Origin: Macrostomum hystrix
Lineage: Eukaryota > Platyhelminthes > Macrostomidae
Assembly: GCA_950097015.1 (NCBI GenBank)
Contig: CATNEN010000001.1
Coordinates: forward strand, 4,370,001 to 4,434,000
Direction: 5' to 3'
DNA: 64,000 bases
How positions within the stretch are numbered: position 1 is the first letter of the stretch; each line of letters starts with the position of its first letter. This document shows positions 1-10,854 of the stretch, piece by piece. Made by a program: the position numbers and the translations under genes. The notes under the pieces are model-generated. The model was not told where the DNA came from, made no database searches, and was given only the letters and a program-made list of their open reading frames with translations.

Positions 1-415
1 TCCCCTGTCTCTGTCACCTGTTATATCAATCTACCCATCTGCCATCCCCCTGTCTCTCTCACCTGTTATATCAATCTACCCATCTGCCATCCCCCTGTCT
101 CTGTCACCTGTTATATCAATCTACCCATCTGCCATCCCCCTGTCTCTCTCACCTGTTATATCAATCTACCCTTCTGCCATCCCCCTGTCTCTGTCACCTG
201 TTATATCAATCTACCCATCTGCCATCCCCCTGTCTCTCTCACCTGTTATACAATCTACCAATATACCATCCCCTGTCTCTCTCACCTGTTATATCAATCT
301 ACCCATCTGCCATTCCCCTGTCTCTGTCACCTGTTATATCAATCTACCCATCTGCCATCCCCCTTTCTCTCTCACCTGTTATATCCATCTACCCTTCTGC
401 CTTCTGCCACTCACT
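1..415. repeat. 45-bp minisatellite in GLUT intron
   Basis: About nine copies of a 45-bp monomer containing CACCTGTTATATCAATC and CTGCCATCCCCCTGTC. Neighbouring copies tend to alternate between CTCTCTCACC and CTCTGTCACC, which hints at a 90-bp two-monomer period. The array runs off the left edge and ends about 70 bp before the first visible GLUT exon, so it is intronic. Confidence 0.9.
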
Positions 416-483
416 CACCTGTTATTTGAAGTCCTTTCTTCTAAAAGCAGACATTATTTTATGTGAAAATATACTTGTTGCAG

Positions 484-1061
484 GTGCTGGATCGGGATTA
501 TCGCCTCTATTCCTGACCGAAATCGCTCCCGTTAACATTCGCGGCGCTATGGGCGTACTACACCAACTAATGCTAACTATTGGCATACTGATTTCTCAAC
601 TTCTCGGCCTCAGGCAGTTATTGGGCCGTTCAGATACGTGGCCCTACCTGTGCGCTCTGGTGTCGGCTCCCTGCCTATTCTGCCTAGCCGTTATTCCGTT
701 CATACCGGACTCGCCGCGCTATCTAGTTGTCCAATTAAACGACGAAGTAGCCGCCGAGAAAGCTTTGAAACGCCTGCGCAAGGTGGACAATGTTTCCGCT
801 GCCATGCTGGAACTGCGTATGGATCGCCGACGAGCTGAATTGCAGCCAGCTTGGACCATACCAATGATACTGCGGGAGAAGAATTTTCGCTTGCCTCTAT
901 TGCTAGTGGTGTGCGTCAATTTAGCCCAACAATTGTCTGGCATCAATGTGGCTTTCTATTATAGTCACAATGTGTTGAAGCGATCCGGAATACCGTTGGA
1001 TTCTATTCAGTACGCTGTGCTTGCTATCGGAGCTATTAATGTGGCCATGACTGGCGTATCG
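484..1061 (+). CDS. GLUT exon (helices 4-8)
   Basis: The acceptor TTGCAG ends at 483 and the donor GTGAGT starts at 1062. The exon enters with two bases of a split Gly codon and ends in phase 0. It encodes GSGLSPLFLTEIAPVN, the PDSPRYL loop, the large cytoplasmic loop, and helix 7 with QQLSGINVAFYYS. An in-frame start at 426 belongs to the intron and is not used. Confidence 0.92.
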
Positions 1062-4000
1062 GTGAGTGGCTTTGGTCTGTACTTTATTTGCTTTCTTCAG
1101 GTTTGACATTTCTTCAGGTCTTCAGGTTTGACATTTCTTCAGGTCTTCAGGTTTGACATTTCTTCAGGTCTTCAGGTTTGACATTTCTTCAGGTCTTCAG
1201 GTTTGACATTTCTTCAGTACTTCAGGTTTGACATTTCTTCAGTACTTCAGGTTTGACATTTCTTCAGGTTTTCAGGTTTTACATTTCTTCAGTACTTCAG
1301 GTTTGACATTTCTTCAGGTTTTCAGGTTTGACATTTCTTCAGTACTTCAGGTTTGACATTTCTTCAGGTCTTCAGGTTTGACATTTCTTCAGTACTTCAG
1401 GTTTGACATTTCTTCAGTACTTCAGGTTTGACATTTCTTCAGGTTTTCAGGTTTGACATTTCTTCAGTACTTCAGGTTTGACATTTCTTCAGGTCTTCAG
1501 GTTTGATATTTCTTCAGGTCTTCAGGTTTGACATTTCTTCAGTACTTCAGGTTTGACATTTCTTCAGGTCTTCAGGTTTGACATTTCTTCAGTACTTTAG
1601 GTTTGACATTTCTTCAGGTCTTCAGTTTGGGATTTGTTCAGATCTTCAGATTGGGGATTTGTTCAGATCTTCAGATTGGGATTAGTTCAGATCTTCAGAT
1701 TGGGGATTAGTTCAGATCTTCAGTTTGAGGATTAGTTCAGATCTTCAGTTTGGGGATTAGTTCAGGTCTTCAGTTTGAGGATTAGTTCAGATCTTCAGTT
1801 TGGGGATTTGTTCAGATCTTCAGATTGGGATTAGTTCAGATCTTCAGATTGGGATTAGTTCAGATCTTCAGATTGGGGATTTGTTCAGATCTTCAGATTG
1901 GGGATTTGTTCAGATCTTCAGATTGGGATTAGTTCAGATCTTCAGATTGGGATTAGTTCAGATCTTCAGATTGGGGATTAGTTCAGATCTTCAGATTGGG
2001 GATTAGTTCAGATCTTCAGTTTGAGGATTAGTTCAGATCTTCAGATTGGGGATTAGTTCAGATCTTCAGATTGGGGATTAGTTCAGATCTTCAGATTGGG
2101 GATTTGTTCAGATCTTCAGTTTGAGGATTTGTTCAGATCTTCAGTTTGAGGATTTGTTCAGATCTTCAGTTTGAGGATTTGTTCAGAGGATTTGTTCAGA
2201 TATTTAAGTTGGGATTTCTTAAATCTTCAGGTCGATGGTGTTTTTTTTATCGTCAGGCCAGGATATAAGATCTTAGATTTGCAATTATACAAATCAATCT
2301 AGGGGCTGGATTAAACCCATTTTAAAAGGCAGGCCCTTTCTTAAAGCTTTTACTGCTAGTTAATTAAGTCCCTGGATTTTATAGCTACATAGATTTCCTA
2401 AGTATTTAATAAGGAAGTTCAATCGATAATTACTTTTTCGTCCGTGTTTTCAGATAACTAGGTTAAATACAAACTAAATTTCCGTATTTTTTCCTTGCCT
2501 TTGCAGAAAATTCCACAATCTAGGCATTGCTGAACTTCTGATAAACTCTATTTTATGTTGTCTATGCTAGGTCGCGAGTTCGATTCTCAGGCCAATGGAA
2601 GCAGTTCATATTCTTCGAAAGACACTAAACTCCCAGGTTATTAACTAGCCAGTATTAGCTGTTCTAGAAATTCTAGGTAGTTTTTCTCCAGTCCATGGAC
2701 TGTAATGTAAAATTGTTAAGCATATACAGATCAAAGTAATTCATTCTTTAATTATATTAAAAGGGCAATAAAAGCATTGTCAAATTTCAAAGTCCTTCTC
2801 ATACGAGCTAGTGGCTTTTATCATTACTGAAGTTAGTTGGGGCTAAGTTAGACTTAGCTTAGCTTGCAGCATTTTGTTCTGTACTGCAATAGCTACCCCG
2901 CTACATATTGTCTTTAGCTATTTCTCTTCTTTTCGTCCATTTAACATTTAGCATTTGCTCCTATTCTCATTCTATCTATCTAATAGGCAACTACTGAGCT
3001 ATTGAGTGCAGTTTATTCTGCAAGTTTCAACTTGTTATTTGCTGGACATTGTCTCTCTTTTTTGGATGCTTAAGTGGTATTTTTCTTCCACCGTTGACGT
3101 GTTTTTGTAGTCAAGATATCATCACTTTAACAGAACTACCAAGGGGGGGGGGATTTCCCCCCCTCCGACAATTTTTTGCTGCACCCGAACGGAACAATGC
3201 AAGCACACGAAACTCAAGAACACGGGCCAAATTTTTGTTGCGCATCTTCTGAAACAAGAAACAAGTCGCCAGCTCTTCAGACCGTCGAGATATTCAATGT
3301 TTCTGGCCGAAGGTCCGATTTTTCCCATAAGAGCTAGTGTATTTCATACAGCCCTATACACGAATTTGCACTGCGCCTCAGTGCGGCCTTTCCAGACCTT
3401 CAAACTTTATCAGCATGTCACCCGAATGTGCCTGCATCATCTCCGACTTCGGCGGTCACCGACCTTTATCTAGATCTATCTCTCTTATCTATCTAGACCT
3501 TCAAGAGCTACAACAGGTGGAAATAGGCCACTATGGACACCCTGACGCGAATTTCTCCAATTTCACTGTCCAAGCCTAACTATTAGGCGCAGCTCAACCA
3601 CAGGACACCCTCGACTAGTCTGTCAACCAATCAGTCACCCCCAAAGCATTCAGGCGTTGGCAAAAACATTTTCGGGGGGGAAATCCCCCCTTGGTATAAA
3701 AACGGGCGGCAAAATGGCTTGGTAGTCCTACTGTTAACGGGCAGAGAGAGACAGATTAATATGCAAACAATTGACAAGCTGTCATTTTTCTAGCAATTTG
3801 GAAAATGTTTGGATTATAGTGTCTTGTTTTGTTATAATTTTATCAGTTTTTGAATTTCTGATAACTTATCATGATTCTGAAATTAATTTGATATTTTGTC
3901 ATTGAAATGCTACTTTAAGTAGCGTGATTTACATAAACTAATAATTGAATAACTATTGATTGAATCAGGTTGCCCTAGTTGAAAAGTTCGGCCGCAAACT

Positions 4001-6076
4001 GCTGCTGCTAATCTCTCACGTTGGCATGTTTATTGCCGCCTGCATGCTGACCGTGGCTTTGAATGTCATGACTAACTTCGATATCGGCTGGATGGCCTAC
4101 GTCGCCGTCATCTCCCTAGTTGCCTTCGTAGTGATGTTCGCCATCGGCCTGGGCTGCATTCCCCAGTTCCTCGGCTCCGAATTGTTCCTAACTGGGCCAA
4201 GGCCGGCAGCTATGGCTCTGGCTGCGTTCGGCAATTGGCTGGGCAATCTCTTTGTTGGCCTGCTGTTTCCGTTTATGGCGGTAAGCTCAGCTTAATGTAC
4301 TTTTATGGGGTGGGTTAGTAATTGGCATTTTTTGTAATTGCGGAAAATTCCATGGTAGTGATATCTCAAAAAATTCAGTTGGAAAGTTTTAGGACTGGTT
4401 GGCATCTCAGATTAGGGATATTTTAGGTCAGGGAGATCTCAGATTTGGGATATTTTAGGATAGGGAGATCTCAGAGTAGAGATATATTAGGACAGGGAGA
4501 TCTCAGAGTAGGGATATTTATGAACAGATAGATCTCAGAGTAGGGATATTTTAGGACAGAGATCTCAGAGTAGGGATATTTTAGGACAGAGATCTCAGAG
4601 TAGGGATATTTTAGGACAGAGATCTCAGAGTAGGGATATTTTAGGACATGGAAATCTCAGAGTAGGGATACTTTAGGACAGGGAGATCTCAGAGTAGGGA
4701 TATTTTAGGACAGGGGATTTCAGATTTGGGATATTTATGTACAGATAGATCTCAGATTAGGGATATTTTAGGACAGGGAGATCTCAGATTAGGGATATTT
4801 TAGGTCAGGGAGATCTCAGATTTGGGATATTTTAGAACAGAGATCTCAGAGTAGGGATATTTTAGAACAGAGAGATCTCAGAGTAGGGATATTTATGAAC
4901 AGATAGATCTCAGATTTGGGATATTTTAGGACAGAGATCTCAGAGTAGGGATATTTTATAACAGAGAGATCTCAGATTTGGGATATTTTAGGACAGGGAG
5001 ATCTCATAGTAAGGATATTTTAGGACAGGGGGATCTCAGAGTAGGGATATTTTAGGACAGGGGGATCTCATAGTAAGGATATTTTAGAACAGAGATCTCA
5101 GAGTAGGGATATTTTCGAACAGAGAGATCTCAGAGTAAGGATATTTTAGAACAGAGATCTCAGAGTAGGGATATTTTAGAACAGAGAGATCTCAGAGTAG
5201 GGATATTTTAGAACAGAGAGATTTCAGAGTAGGGTTATTTTAGGACAGAGATCTCAGAGTAGGGATATTTTAGGACATGGAAATCTCAGAGTAGGGATAT
5301 TTTAGAACAGAGAGATTTCAGAGTAGGGTTATTTTAGGACGGAGATCTCAGAGTAGGGATATTTTAGAACAGAGAGATCTCAGATTTGGGATATTTTAGG
5401 ACAGGGAGATCTCAGAGTAGGGATATTTTAGGACAGAGAGATCTCAGATTTGGGATATTTTAGGACAGGGAGATCTCAGAGTAGGGATATTTTAGAACAG
5501 AGAGATCTCAGAGTAGGGATATTTTAGAACAGAGAGATCTCAGAGTAGGGATATTTTAGGACAGGGGGATCTCAGAGTAAGGATATTTTAGGACAGGGAT
5601 TTTCAGGGATATTTTACAACGGCAGGAAATCCCATAGTAGAGATACATTATGGATATAGTGAATGATAGGTATGGTTGGGATAATTTAGCACGTTGAAGA
5701 TCTTCAGAGATTGGCCTACAAACTCGTTTGAAATGAGACTACTAATTCAATTGCATGGTTTGCAATCCCATCTAACCAGACTTTCATGGGCAACTGGTGC
5801 TTCGTGCCCTTCCTAGTCTGTCTGGCCGCATCGTTCATCTTTCTATTTATTAAACTGCCGGAGACCAAGGGCCGCACAGCTGAAGAGATGGCGTCAAGAT
5901 TCGGCACAGACCACGGCATGCCGAAGGTTGGCAGCCGCAGTTCAAACATGCTCGAATTGGTCAGCGATCATCTGGTACACATGCACGACGGAGACTCGAC
6001 AGTTAATCGAGTGCCGGATAAAGCCATTCAGGATTACATCGCTTCGCAGAATAGCCTCAGAAAAGTGGAAGTGTGA
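484..6076 (+). CDS. Facilitated glucose transporter, SLC2A/GLUT type (gene span, 5' end missing)
   Basis: A major-facilitator sugar transporter of the plasma membrane; by family it moves hexoses down their gradient. Three exons (484-1061, 3969-4280, 5780-6076) join in frame into about 395 residues, covering the region from transmembrane helix 4 to the C-terminus; roughly 100 N-terminal residues lie left of the window. Diagnostic motifs in order are LTEIAPVNIRGA, PDSPRYL, QQLSGIN (the helix-7 QLS typical of class I glucose carriers), EKFGRK, GPRPAA and the C-terminal PETKGRT. The helix-10 motif, usually GPGPIPW, reads GLGCIPQ here: the Trp at the cytochalasin-B site is Gln (codon 4164-4166). 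The cytoplasmic tail is about 65 residues, longer than in human GLUT1. Both introns are packed with minisatellites. The family call is secure; the substrate is inferred. Confidence 0.93.
1097..1625. repeat. 25-bp minisatellite in GLUT intron
   Basis: About 21 copies of a 25-bp monomer containing GGTTTGACATTTCTTCAG, starting 35 bp after the donor of the preceding exon. The variable part is AGGTCTTC or AGTACTTC. Each monomer carries a pyrimidine tract followed by CAG, so it resembles a 3' splice site. Confidence 0.93.
1626..2215. repeat. 24/25-bp minisatellite in GLUT intron
   Basis: About 24 copies of a 24- or 25-bp monomer, GTTCAGATCTTCAGATTGGG plus GATTA or GATTTG. It follows directly on the preceding 25-bp array, shares its CTTCAG core and has the same period, so one array probably evolved from the other. 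A 68-aa open frame inside it is an artefact. Confidence 0.92.
2216..2564. other. Intronic DNA without a recognised feature
   Basis: AT-rich GLUT intron sequence after the minisatellite. I see no exon or repeat in it. Confidence 0.6.
2565..2715 (+). mobile_element. Degraded SINE, family B
   Basis: A diverged copy of the family B element described at 45684-45999. GAGTTCGATTCTC matches the tRNA B-box region, AAGACACTAAACTCC matches the body, and CCAGTCCATGGACTG matches the hallmark palindrome of the family in the same order and spacing. The tRNA A-box end is poorly preserved. Confidence 0.6.
3139..3694. mobile_element. TIR element (MITE-like) with TA target duplication, in GLUT intron
   Basis: About 25-bp terminal inverted repeats: the left end starts CCAAGGGGGG and reaches GATTTCCCCCCC, and the right end is GGGGGGGAAATCCCCCCTTGG. 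A TA dinucleotide lies just outside each end, as expected for a Tc1/mariner-type insertion. The interior of about 510 bp has no transposase motif, so this would be a non-autonomous copy. A second, looser relative appears near 63440. Confidence 0.65.
3969..4280 (+). CDS. GLUT exon (helices 8-11)
   Basis: The acceptor AATCAG ends at 3968 and the donor GTAAGC starts at 4281; phase 0 at both ends, 104 codons. It begins VALVEKFGRK, the loop between helices 8 and 9, and contains the altered helix-10 motif GLGCIPQFLGSELF followed by GPRPAAMALAAFGNWLGN. Confidence 0.93.
4390..5615. repeat. 30/32-bp minisatellite in GLUT intron
   Basis: About 38 copies of a monomer of the form GATCTCAGAGTAGGGATATT plus TTAGGACAGGGA. 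Length variants of 30 and 32 bp come from a missing GA in GAGAGATCTC. It fills most of the last GLUT intron. Confidence 0.93.
5780..6076 (+). CDS. GLUT last exon (helix 12 and tail)
   Basis: The acceptor AACCAG ends at 5779, in phase 0. The exon encodes TFMGNWCFVPFLV, helix 12, PETKGRTAEEMASRFG and a polar tail, ending in TGA at 6074-6076. The join to the preceding exon keeps the usual GLUT spacing between helices 11 and 12. Confidence 0.92.
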   Translation, partial: TFMGNWCFVPFLVCLAASFIFLFIKLPETKGRTAEEMASRFGTDHGMPKVGSRSSNMLELVSDHLVHMHDGDSTVNRVPDKAIQDYIASQNSLRKVEV

Positions 6077-6169
6077 TACTTTAACACAGAAATCTCTCTT
6101 TTTATAGTCTATAGTTTATGACCGATGAATCACAGAACTATCATTTGAAACACACAATTCAAGACTCAA

Positions 6170-6720
6170 AATTGTTTTTAAAACGACTCAAGTGACTCAA
6201 ATTATTAAAAAAAAGACTCAAAATATTTTAAAAGGACTCAAAAGATTCTACAAGAACTCAAAGGATTTAAAAAGGACTCAAAGGATTTAAAAAGGACTCA
6301 AAGGATTTAAAAAGGACTCAAAGGATTTAAAAAGGACTCAAAGGATTTAAAAAGTACTCAAACTATTCTAAAAGAACTCAAATTATTTAAAAAGTACTCA
6401 AAAGATTCTAAAAGAACTCAAAGTATTTAAAAAGTACTCAAACTATTCTAAAAGAACTCAAATTATTTAAAAAGTACTCAAACTATTCTAAAAGAACTCA
6501 AATTATTTAAAAAGTACTCAAACTATTCTAAAAGAACTCAAATTATTTAAAAAGTACTCAAAAAAAGAACTCAAATTATTTTAAAAGGACTCAAAATTTT
6601 CTAGAAAAACTCAAAGGATTTAAAAAGGACTCAAAGGTTTTAAATGGGACTCAAAAGATTCTACAAGAACTCAAATGATTTTAAAGGGACTCAACAAATT
6701 ATTTTAAAACTACTTATATG
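6170..6720. repeat. 20-bp minisatellite with 40-bp higher-order variant, 3' of GLUT
   Basis: An A-rich array starting about 95 bp after the GLUT stop codon. The basic monomer is AAGGACTCAAAGGATTTAAA. In the middle (about 6350-6560) two diverged monomers alternate (AAAGTACTCAAACTATTC and AAAAGAACTCAAATTATT), giving a period near 40 bp. It probably lies in the 3' UTR or just beyond it. Confidence 0.88.
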
Positions 6721-8149
6721 ATTCGAAAACTACTCAAACGATTGTAAAATGACTCAATCGATCTTAGGATGACTCAAAGACAGTTGAATCAAGGGTGTGT
6801 AGAAGAATTATAAGACGACTCAAATCATTCTAAAACTACTCAACTGGTTCTAAAATGACTAAAATAATTCCAAACAAGGCTCTACAGATTCTAAAACGTC
6901 TAAACTACTTTTTCATCGGATGTACTGCTATAGTCTATAAAATTATATTGTGATATTTCATTATTTAAGCCTAATATTATTTAGTCACATGTTTTGAATT
7001 CTCAGTTCTAAATACTACAAAAATGTTGTTTGTGTTACTCTGAAATCTCGAAATTATACAATGGCCGTTTATTTAACGCAGCTAAATTTGTTCGTATTTT
7101 TCTACTACCACTACTAGCCTTAGCAGTAGTATATACTAGCATAGTAGTAGTAGTGGTGGAGTTTTGCAGGTAAACTTTTAATTGCATTGTTTCGTTATTG
7201 TTAGAGTTTTAGTTAATCGTATTAAATTTTTTTACATTGAATATGACATTTTGTACCTCAAAGCGTAAGACAAAATGACAGGTAAAATCCACCTATTTGC
7301 TCTTAAGAATCACTTTTTTCATAGTTCTTTTTGCAATCAATACTCATCATCATAGACCAAATGATTCTTAAAAACGCCGAAAAATGCAAACAAATATAAT
7401 CTCAACATTTTCTAGGTTTACAAATGAACTTTCTCTAGCTAAGTGGCTGTCTGTGTGTGTGTTTTTGTTTGTTTCTTAAAATTTCTAAGTAAAAATATGT
7501 TCTTTTTGGCCATTCGTTAAAGACTTTTGGCAATTAATACTATCTTGTGCGTAGTAACTGCTCAATTCCCTCTTTTTCTTCAATTTATTTTGTTCAAATG
7601 CGAGTTTTCAAGACTTTTTATATATTTTTTTAAAAAATTTAAACGCTTTTTGATGGCCTAGATTAAAATGTAGAATAAAAGTTTTTTTATTTCATTATTT
7701 ACAGTTTAAGCTTTCGCTTTAGTAATTATCCCTATCAGATGGGGTATTGAGTATTGGATAATGGGTTGGGTATTTATCCATTCGGTTTAATCAGTTTAAT
7801 AAAAAAGTTATTCTACATTTGATCTATTGGATTATTTGAAATTTCGTGCGGTACATTAGCGTAAATATTTCATACGGTAATAAATGTCTCAATATCTCTT
7901 ACGTAACAGTTTTCCCCATATTCGCTGTTAGGCTAGTCCTACTTTCCTGTACTTGCAGTAGTGTGTGCCCTATGACATACTCAATCGTACACAACGGTAA
8001 ACAAGCTCAACATTTTATATATGCATCCAGTTGTTCATCATTTAATCTCTATTTCTATTTTTCATTGTAACATTATCTGTGGTATTTTTATATATTATTG
8101 TCTACTTTTCGTTTTTAACTTTTTTCAGGGTTTGATCGTTTGATCGTTA
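6721..8149. other. GLUT 3' flank, no gene seen
   Basis: AT-rich DNA without a credible exon. An AATAAA at 7674-7679 is a possible but distant poly(A) signal. An imperfect inverted repeat of ACTACTAC/GTAGTAGT type lies at about 7087-7160. Confidence 0.5.
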
Positions 8150-8560
8150 TGTTGGATCAAGACCTCCGCCACCTCACTCTCTGCCCTCTCACCCTCTGCC
8201 CCCTTACCCTCCACCGCATCACGCTATGCCCCCTTACCCTCCGCCACCTCACCCTCCGCCACCTCACACTCTGCCCCATCCTCCGCCACCTCACACTCTG
8301 CCCCATCCTCCGCCACCTCACCCTCCGCCCCTCATCCTCCGTCACCTCACCCTCCGCCACCTCACTCTCTGCCCCCTCATCCTCCGCCAACTCACCCTCC
8401 GCCACCTCACCCTTCGCCCCTCATCCTCCGCCACCACACCCTCCGCCCCCTCATCCTCCGCCACATCAACCTCCGCCACCTCACCCTCCGACACCTCAAC
8501 CTCCGCCCCTCCTCCTCCGCCACCTCAACCTCCGCCACCTCACCCTCTGCGCCCCTCGCA
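8150..8560. repeat. C-rich minisatellite (CCTCCGCCACCTCAC type)
   Basis: Degenerate tandem units near 15 bp, CCTCCGCCACCTCAC and relatives, very C-rich on the + strand. Open frames exist in several frames on both strands, the signature of a repeat, and give low-complexity Pro/His/Leu peptides. Confidence 0.88.
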
Positions 8561-9717
8561 TTCCCTGTGTAACTCCAGTTTATGCCATTCGCGACACAAA
8601 TGACACTGGACATTGTAACAGCGGTGTACAGACTTGCTCACTCGAACAAATTCAAAGGCTTGAATACTCAGTCTAACCCCCTTTTTTAACTATTTGTCAT
8701 TGTAGCTAACAAAATTTTATAATTTTTCTTTAATCTCTGGATCTCATCGTGTATTGAAAAAATCTCATCTACTGTCCTTGGTATTTGTGTTTTTCTCTAT
8801 ACGGCAAAGTTTCTTGCTGTCTTAAAAAGAGCATTGCAAGTATTATGTCTTAGTGAATTACATATTTTGTGTCCTATATAGCTGTTTAGCATTGTGGTCT
8901 AGATGCTCAATTGATAGATGTTTTGCAGTCATAAATTGTAAATAAAGTAATAGTATTCTATGTTATTCTATTATCTACTGTGACCTAATCGCTTTGACAA
9001 AAACAAAAAAATAAATAAATAAATAAATGCATTGTTATCTTGCCATCTGTGTACGTACGTCGCCGGCCCCTATAGTACTAGTGTATTCGAGATGCTCCTT
9101 AGTAATGCGCCTAATTACTAGTTTTTGTTACTAAATATACATTTTAGTAGTATAACTCGGTGGTAAATGATATTTCTTAATCTGCCTAGTTAGATATAGA
9201 AATAGATTTTCTGTGTCTCTCTACATTTTATAAACCTATTACCTACAATAGACACCACAATCGCTTTGTTTTGTTGTTTCCTTTTGTTATAGCTGTTCTC
9301 ATTGTTTAGATTGATTAGTTTCTTCAATTTTGTGTTAGTTATATTCTGTGCGTAAATTGTTAGTTGTAATTGGCGCACTGATTTTTAGCTATTCGATGGA
9401 TTTATAAAAATATAATCCTACTAGTGAAATATTTGCACCTTAATGCTGTCTACTTTGTCTTAATTGTTTTTATGCATATTTTAAAACAAACGAGTCATTT
9501 ATTGCAAGATCTACACTAAAGTCCTAGTATTTCACCTAGAATGTCGGTGGGAGATGTACGCAGCTGTGTGTTCTGCTCAGGACAGACAGGACGGATTAAT
9601 GTTTTTAATTAATTACTTGTGTACAAGTGTCTATGGTCAAAACCGATATATTTCTGTTGGAATAAACACAGGTACTATACTAGATGCTATACAGATATGC
9701 TAGATATCTAGTATCTA
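8561..9717. other. Intergenic DNA, no gene seen
   Basis: AT-rich sequence with an (AAAT)n run at about 9008-9028. I find no coding exon. Confidence 0.5.
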
Positions 9718-9985
9718 GGGTGTGAGTGGCGGAGCAGTTAACGCGTTTGCCTCTCCCACCAAGGTCCCTGAGTTCCCTGATTTACGCCCTTGAAGGCCAA
9801 CCTCAGTGAAGGTTTACACTGCCTAACAATGAGAAAGTCAGGGCAGATGTACACACCTGTGTGAGTGTGTGCTCAGGAGTCAGCGAAATGGGTAGAATTG
9901 CCTCGCCGGATTCGAGTCTAGTCACTGATTGATGTGCCATTATAACCTTCAGCTCTCCCGCAATTATATTATTATTATTATTATT
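9718..9985 (+). mobile_element. tRNA-derived SINE, family A (shortened)
   Basis: The head GTGAGTGGCGGAGCAGTTAA is tRNA-like (A-box region). The body has TTTACGCCCTTGAAGGCCAA, CACTGCCTAACAATGAGAAA and GGTAGAATTGCCTC, in the same order as the complete copy at 36632. A stretch after the B box is deleted. The element ends in an (ATT)n tail at about 9966-9986. Confidence 0.8.
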
Positions 9986-10002
9986 ATACAGGCTAGCTTA
10001 AG

Positions 10003-10340
10003 TGGGTCGGTGGCAGAGCGGTTAACGCGTTTGCCTCTCGCACCGAGGTCCCTAAGTTCGATTCCACGGCGAGGCCACATTCATTTGGGGCGCAGCCGCG
10101 GAGAGAAGGCTTGTGGGCTTGTCGTGCAATTTACGCCCTTGAGGGCCAACCTCCAAGGCACAGTGAGTGTACACTGCCTGACGATGAGAAAGTCAGGGCA
10201 GATGTACACACCTGTGTGAGCGTGTGCCTGCGTACGGTATCTGTGTGCGTGTGTGCTCAGGAGTCAGCGAGATGGGCAGAATTGCCTCCTCGCTGGCTAC
10301 GGGTCTATTGTTACCAAATGATGGGCCATTGCCTATAGCA
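10003..10340 (+). mobile_element. tRNA-derived SINE, family A
   Basis: A nearly complete copy. The head GTCGGTGGCAGAGCGGTTAA and GTTCGATTCC give the A and B boxes of a pol III promoter. The shared body follows, with GGGCGCAGCCGCGGAGAGAA, the GTGTGAGCGTGTGCCTGCGT block and ATGGGCAGAATTGCCTCCTC. It ends about 40 bp before the start codon of the COP9 gene, so it may supply its 5' leader or promoter. Confidence 0.85.
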
Positions 10341-10381
10341 ACTACCTTATTGCATTGAATTCCAGCTATTCAACTTACAAC

Positions 10382-10854
10382 ATGTCCCTAGAAGAATGGA
10401 TAGTAACTATGCGACAGTTGCTCGGTGCGCAACCTGTTGACGTAGCGGCAGTCTGCAGTCAGGTTAATGCCTCGCTAGACCTTCTAGTTGCCCAACCGTT
10501 GGAGCATTTGAACACCGCCTTGGAGACTTTCGATATTCAGCATCACAGCGCGGCCGTTCTGTGCATCCTGCGAGCTAAACTGCAACTGTTAGCCCAGACG
10601 ACTAACTCGTCAATATTAGATCCGATTGTAGAACAAACTCGTCACTTTCTCACCAACTTCAATGGTGAACAGATTCGAGTACTGGCAATTCAGTTCAATG
10701 ATCTTTGTCATCGATTCTGCCGACTGTTGGTGTCGCGTCAGGAGGCTATTCAGGGCGTTGGCCCCATGCTCAGGGCTGTGCTCACACTGCAGAGACACGA
10801 AGCGGAACTCACTGGCATTCATTGCGATCTGTGCGAACTCTGCCTGTCTTCTAA
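10382..10854 (+). CDS. CSN3: CSN3 exon 1
   Basis: Starts at ATG and ends before the donor GTTAGT at 10855, leaving AA of a Lys codon. It covers the N-terminal helical repeats up to HCDLCELCLSS. Confidence 0.95.

Noticed and set aside
8140..8676. A 178-codon Pro/Leu/Thr-rich open frame that might be a mucin-like protein.
   Set aside because: Open in both strands and other frames, made of degenerate C-rich tandem units, no signal peptide or splice partner.
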